From positions 1-64,000 of the forward strand of contig NZ_RLII01000005.1 of NCBI RefSeq assembly GCF_004102745.1: a DNA stretch of 64,000 nucleotides. Reading direction: 5' to 3'. Below, in pieces: positions 61,700-64,000 of the stretch. Position 1 is the first letter of the stretch, and each line of letters starts with the position of its first letter. This stretch comes from Acetivibrio mesophilus. Lineage in GTDB: Bacteria; Bacillota; Clostridia; Acetivibrionales; Acetivibrionaceae. The notes under the pieces were generated by a model, which was not told the DNA's origin, searched no databases, and saw nothing but the letters and a program-made list of their open reading frames with translations. Made by a program: the position numbers and the translations under genes.

Positions 61700-62974
61700 G
61701 TGCTGGATCCTGTGTACACAATTCTAATTGTAGATGACAACGAAAATAATTTGTTTTCATTGAGATCTCTTATCGAAGAACATATAAATGCAGATGTAAA
61801 AGAAGCAAATTCGGGAGAAAAGGCATTAAAAATTCTATTCAAAGACAGGGTAGATCTTATTATACTTGACATCCAAATGGAGGGAATGGATGGCTTTGAA
61901 CTGGCTTCGATAATAAAGAACAGAAAAAGGACAAGCAGTATACCTATAGTTTTTTTGACAGCTTCCTATATTGGTGATGAGTTTCAAAGCCGGGGCTTTG
62001 AAATTGGTGCTGTGGATTATTTAACAAAGCCTATTGACGAATACCAGCTTATTAATAGAATTAATGTCTACCTGAAGCTCATAGAAAAAGAGAGGACAAT
62101 GAATTTAGTACTTGAAAAAAGGGTAAGAGAACAGACAGAAGAGCTAAGGGCTGCAAAGGAGGCAGCAGAGGCGGCAAACGAAGCAAAGAGCATTTTTCTT
62201 GCAAATATATCTCATGAACTGAGAACTCCTCTTAATATACTGTACAGCACAACGCAAATAATTAATTCATACCTGAAGGATGACCGGATGCTGGACAGAG
62301 AAAAAATTCGCAGCAAGATTGCGATGCAGCAGCAAAATTGCCATCGTTTGCTGAGGCTGGTTAATAATCTTATCGATATTACCAAGATAGATTCGGGCTA
62401 TTTTGAACTGGAATTATCCCGGCTAAATATAGTTGAGATAGTTGAAAATGTTTCTTTATTGGTTGTGGAATATGCGAGGAACAAAGGAGTATCCCTGATA
62501 TTTGATACCGATGTGGAAGAAAAGTTTGTATCCTGTGATCAGAATGCAATAGAGCGAATAATATTAAATCTTCTATCTAATGCAATAAAGTTTACACCTC
62601 GAGGGGGGTCTATAAATGTAGAGGTGAAGGACTGCGGCATGACTGTTGCGATAAGCGTAAAAGATACCGGAATAGGAATCAGTGAGGATAAACTGGAAGT
62701 AATTTTTGAAAGGTTTAAGCAGGTAGACAATCTTTTGACCAGGAAAAATGAAGGAAGCGGTATAGGCCTAAGTCTGGTTAAGTCCCTGATAGAGATGCAT
62801 GGCGGAAGCGTTAGGGTAAAGAGCGAATATGGCAAGGGGAGCGAATTTATAGTCGAGATTCCTGCAGACTTAGCGGGCACGGACACTCCTTTGGGAGATG
62901 TGACGGATAAAAGAGAAGAAAGTGAAAAAATTCATCATAATGTACATATAGAATTTTCTGACATTTACTATTAA
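61700..62974 (+). CDS. Response-regulator/histidine-kinase hybrid
   Basis: A 424-residue soluble signalling protein with reversed order. The N-terminal receiver domain has phospho-acceptor Asp57 (IILDIQMEGMDG) and the conserved Lys in YLTKPID. A coiled coil (about 125-165) follows, then the kinase with His172 in ANISHELRTPLNILY and the ATPase motifs (NLLSNAIKFTPRGG, KDTGIGISEDKL, GSGIGLSLVKSL). It lacks membrane helices, so input likely comes by phosphotransfer to the receiver. GTG start with AAGGGGG upstream. It lies 47 bases before the next sensor gene, probably its partner. Confidence 0.93.
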   Translation: MLDPVYTILIVDDNENNLFSLRSLIEEHINADVKEANSGEKALKILFKDRVDLIILDIQMEGMDGFELASIIKNRKRTSSIPIVFLTASYIGDEFQSRGFEIGAVDYLTKPIDEYQLINRINVYLKLIEKERTMNLVLEKRVREQTEELRAAKEAAEAANEAKSIFLANISHELRTPLNILYSTTQIINSYLKDDRMLDREKIRSKIAMQQQNCHRLLRLVNNLIDITKIDSGYFELELSRLNIVEIVENVSLLVVEYARNKGVSLIFDTDVEEKFVSCDQNAIERIILNLLSNAIKFTPRGGSINVEVKDCGMTVAISVKDTGIGISEDKLEVIFERFKQVDNLLTRKNEGSGIGLSLVKSLIEMHGGSVRVKSEYGKGSEFIVEIPADLAGTDTPLGDVTDKREESEKIHHNVHIEFSDIYY

Positions 62975-63021
62975 GACGTATATCGGCACACATCCAATGA
63001 ATTTTCGGGGAGGTATTATTA

Positions 63022-64000
63022 ATGAAACTGCTAAGGCATATAACTATTCAGCACAGAATGTGGGGATTATTTGCAGTTTGGCTCATATTGTTCATTGTTT
63101 TTGCAGTGGCTGCTTATTCCAATATAAATGAAATCGGACAAGTATCCAAAGACATCTACACCCAATCGATGAGCACATCAAATGCCGTTAGAGAAGCAAG
63201 GGTTGGAATAATAAAGATTCAAAGAGGCATAAGAGAGCTTTTGCTGCTTGATAATGTTGATAATATCTATTATGAATTGATTAAAATCAAAGAATTGGAT
63301 AATGAGGTTTTGCAGAACTTTGATACAATACGGGTCAATTCCGAATATAATGGGGAAATAACTCAGCTTGTAAATGAAGCAACGGAGATATTTGACGAGT
63401 GGAGAAAGACTCGTGATGACATTGTGGCTTTGATACTGGAGAATAGGCATACGGAAAAAATACAAATACTTACTGCCGAAAACAATGAATTTGCCGAAGA
63501 ATTGGAAAAACGTCTTGATAGACTGGACAAGATTGAAGAAGGTGCGGCACTGAGTCTTATAAACCGATCTGCACAAATACAGACGTACCATAAAAACAGT
63601 ATATTCTATTGGACCGGCATAATAGTGCTTATTTCGGTTGTTTTGTTTACTATTGTGATAAGAAGCATAATATGGCCTATTTCATATTTGCAGCATGTAA
63701 TGCGCACCAGCGCAAATACCAGAGAATTGATAGAGGCAGATCTTATCGGAAAAAATGAATTGGTTAACATGGCTAATTACTACAACAAGCTTGTCAGAAA
63801 CTTAAAGGAGCAATTCTGGATGAAAGACAGCTGTAACACGCTAAATGAAGAACTTGCTGGTAAATTCGATCTCACGGAGCTTACAGGCAAAGCGATAACA
63901 TATCTGGCAAGTGTTATGGAGGCGGGAAACGGGGTGCTCTATCTTTATAATGATGAGGATAAGAAGCTGTATTTGAATTCATCCTATGCCTTTACCGAGA
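63022..64000 (+). CDS. Membrane sensor protein, four-helix-bundle plus GAF-like start (3' truncated by window edge)
   Basis: An open frame of 326 codons to the window end. ATG 63022 has GGGGAGG upstream. Residues 10-35 form a first helix (MWGLFAVWLILFIVFAVAAY), then about 155 extracellular helical residues like the 4HB_MCP sensor, a second helix (FYWTGIIVLISVVLFTIVI) near 195-213, a HAMP-like segment, and what seems to be the start of a GAF domain (LTGKAITYLASVMEAGNGVLYLYND). Such proteins usually continue as hybrid kinases. With the upstream receiver-kinase it forms a likely phosphorelay. The catalytic part is not in the window. Confidence 0.85.
   Translation, partial: MKLLRHITIQHRMWGLFAVWLILFIVFAVAAYSNINEIGQVSKDIYTQSMSTSNAVREARVGIIKIQRGIRELLLLDNVDNIYYELIKIKELDNEVLQNFDTIRVNSEYNGEITQLVNEATEIFDEWRKTRDDIVALILENRHTEKIQILTAENNEFAEELEKRLDRLDKIEEGAALSLINRSAQIQTYHKNSIFYWTGIIVLISVVLFTIVIRSIIWPISYLQHVMRTSANTRELIEADLIGKNELVNMANYYNKLVRNLKEQFWMKDSCNTLNEELAGKFDLTELTGKAITYLASVMEAGNGVLYLYNDEDKKLYLNSSYAFTE

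Overview
The window looks like chromosome of a cellulosome-producing, low-GC anaerobic clostridium very close to Acetivibrio (Clostridium) thermocellus. This rests on dockerin-bearing GH8, GH9, GH18 and PL11 enzymes, a SigI/RsgI biomass-sensing pair, an 811-residue cellobiose phosphorylase, and a gene order (rsgI, sigI, celA, chiA, CBM3 anchor protein, GH9, lacI, cbp) that matches the A. thermocellus order as I remember it. I could not run a search, so species is not assigned.

Layout. 1-1113: right end of an IS66-family element with a small passenger gene. 1.2-4.8 kb: a cell-wall hydrolase and a CadC-like regulator plus metal-exporting P-type ATPase with a readable promoter and operator. 4.8-7.5 kb: dockerin-bearing PL11 rhamnogalacturonan lyase behind a sigma-I-type promoter. 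7.6-14 kb: membrane MutS-like ATPase, DUF2161 protein, membrane-anchored C11 peptidase and RtcB. 14.2-20.8 kb: a five-gene MoxR/DUF58/transglutaminase-like operon. 21-25 kb: a soluble kinase with a LacI-type sugar-binding domain, a PilT ATPase and a rhomboid protease. 25.5-27.6 kb: an RsgI-like protein with no sigI beside it. 27.7-34 kb: HAD phosphatase, proA, two unknown genes, a class V aminotransferase and a chemoreceptor. 34-50.6 kb: the cellulose island. 50.7-64 kb: mostly housekeeping (speD, dehydrogenase, RNA-modification enzymes, glgA, aldo/keto reductase, DUF815 ATPase, icd, truA), ending in two sensor-kinase genes, the last cut by the window edge.

How the parts may work together. 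RsgI (34.1-36.2 kb) exposes a CBM3 outside the cell and should hold SigI inside. Sequences with the same CCC/A-tract and CG-type -10 layout precede sigI, chiA and the PL11 gene, so one sigma-I-type programme may link cellulose or pectin sensing to secreted cellulosomal enzymes. Cellobiose released outside would be phosphorolysed by Cbp next to a LacI regulator.

The least ordinary items are: (i) the orphan RsgI-like protein with eight FSR(I/V) motifs before its membrane segment and a trypsin-like ectodomain whose catalytic His position is Arg; (ii) a CBM3 protein with RsgI-like topology but no SigI-binding domain; (iii) a three-copy, about 60-bp structured repeat, each copy directly after a terminator; (iv) a 28-bp perfect palindrome ahead of an aminotransferase gene; (v) a transglutaminase-like protein lacking its Cys and His; (vi) a 38-residue membrane peptide gene beside a decayed copy whose start codon is ATC.
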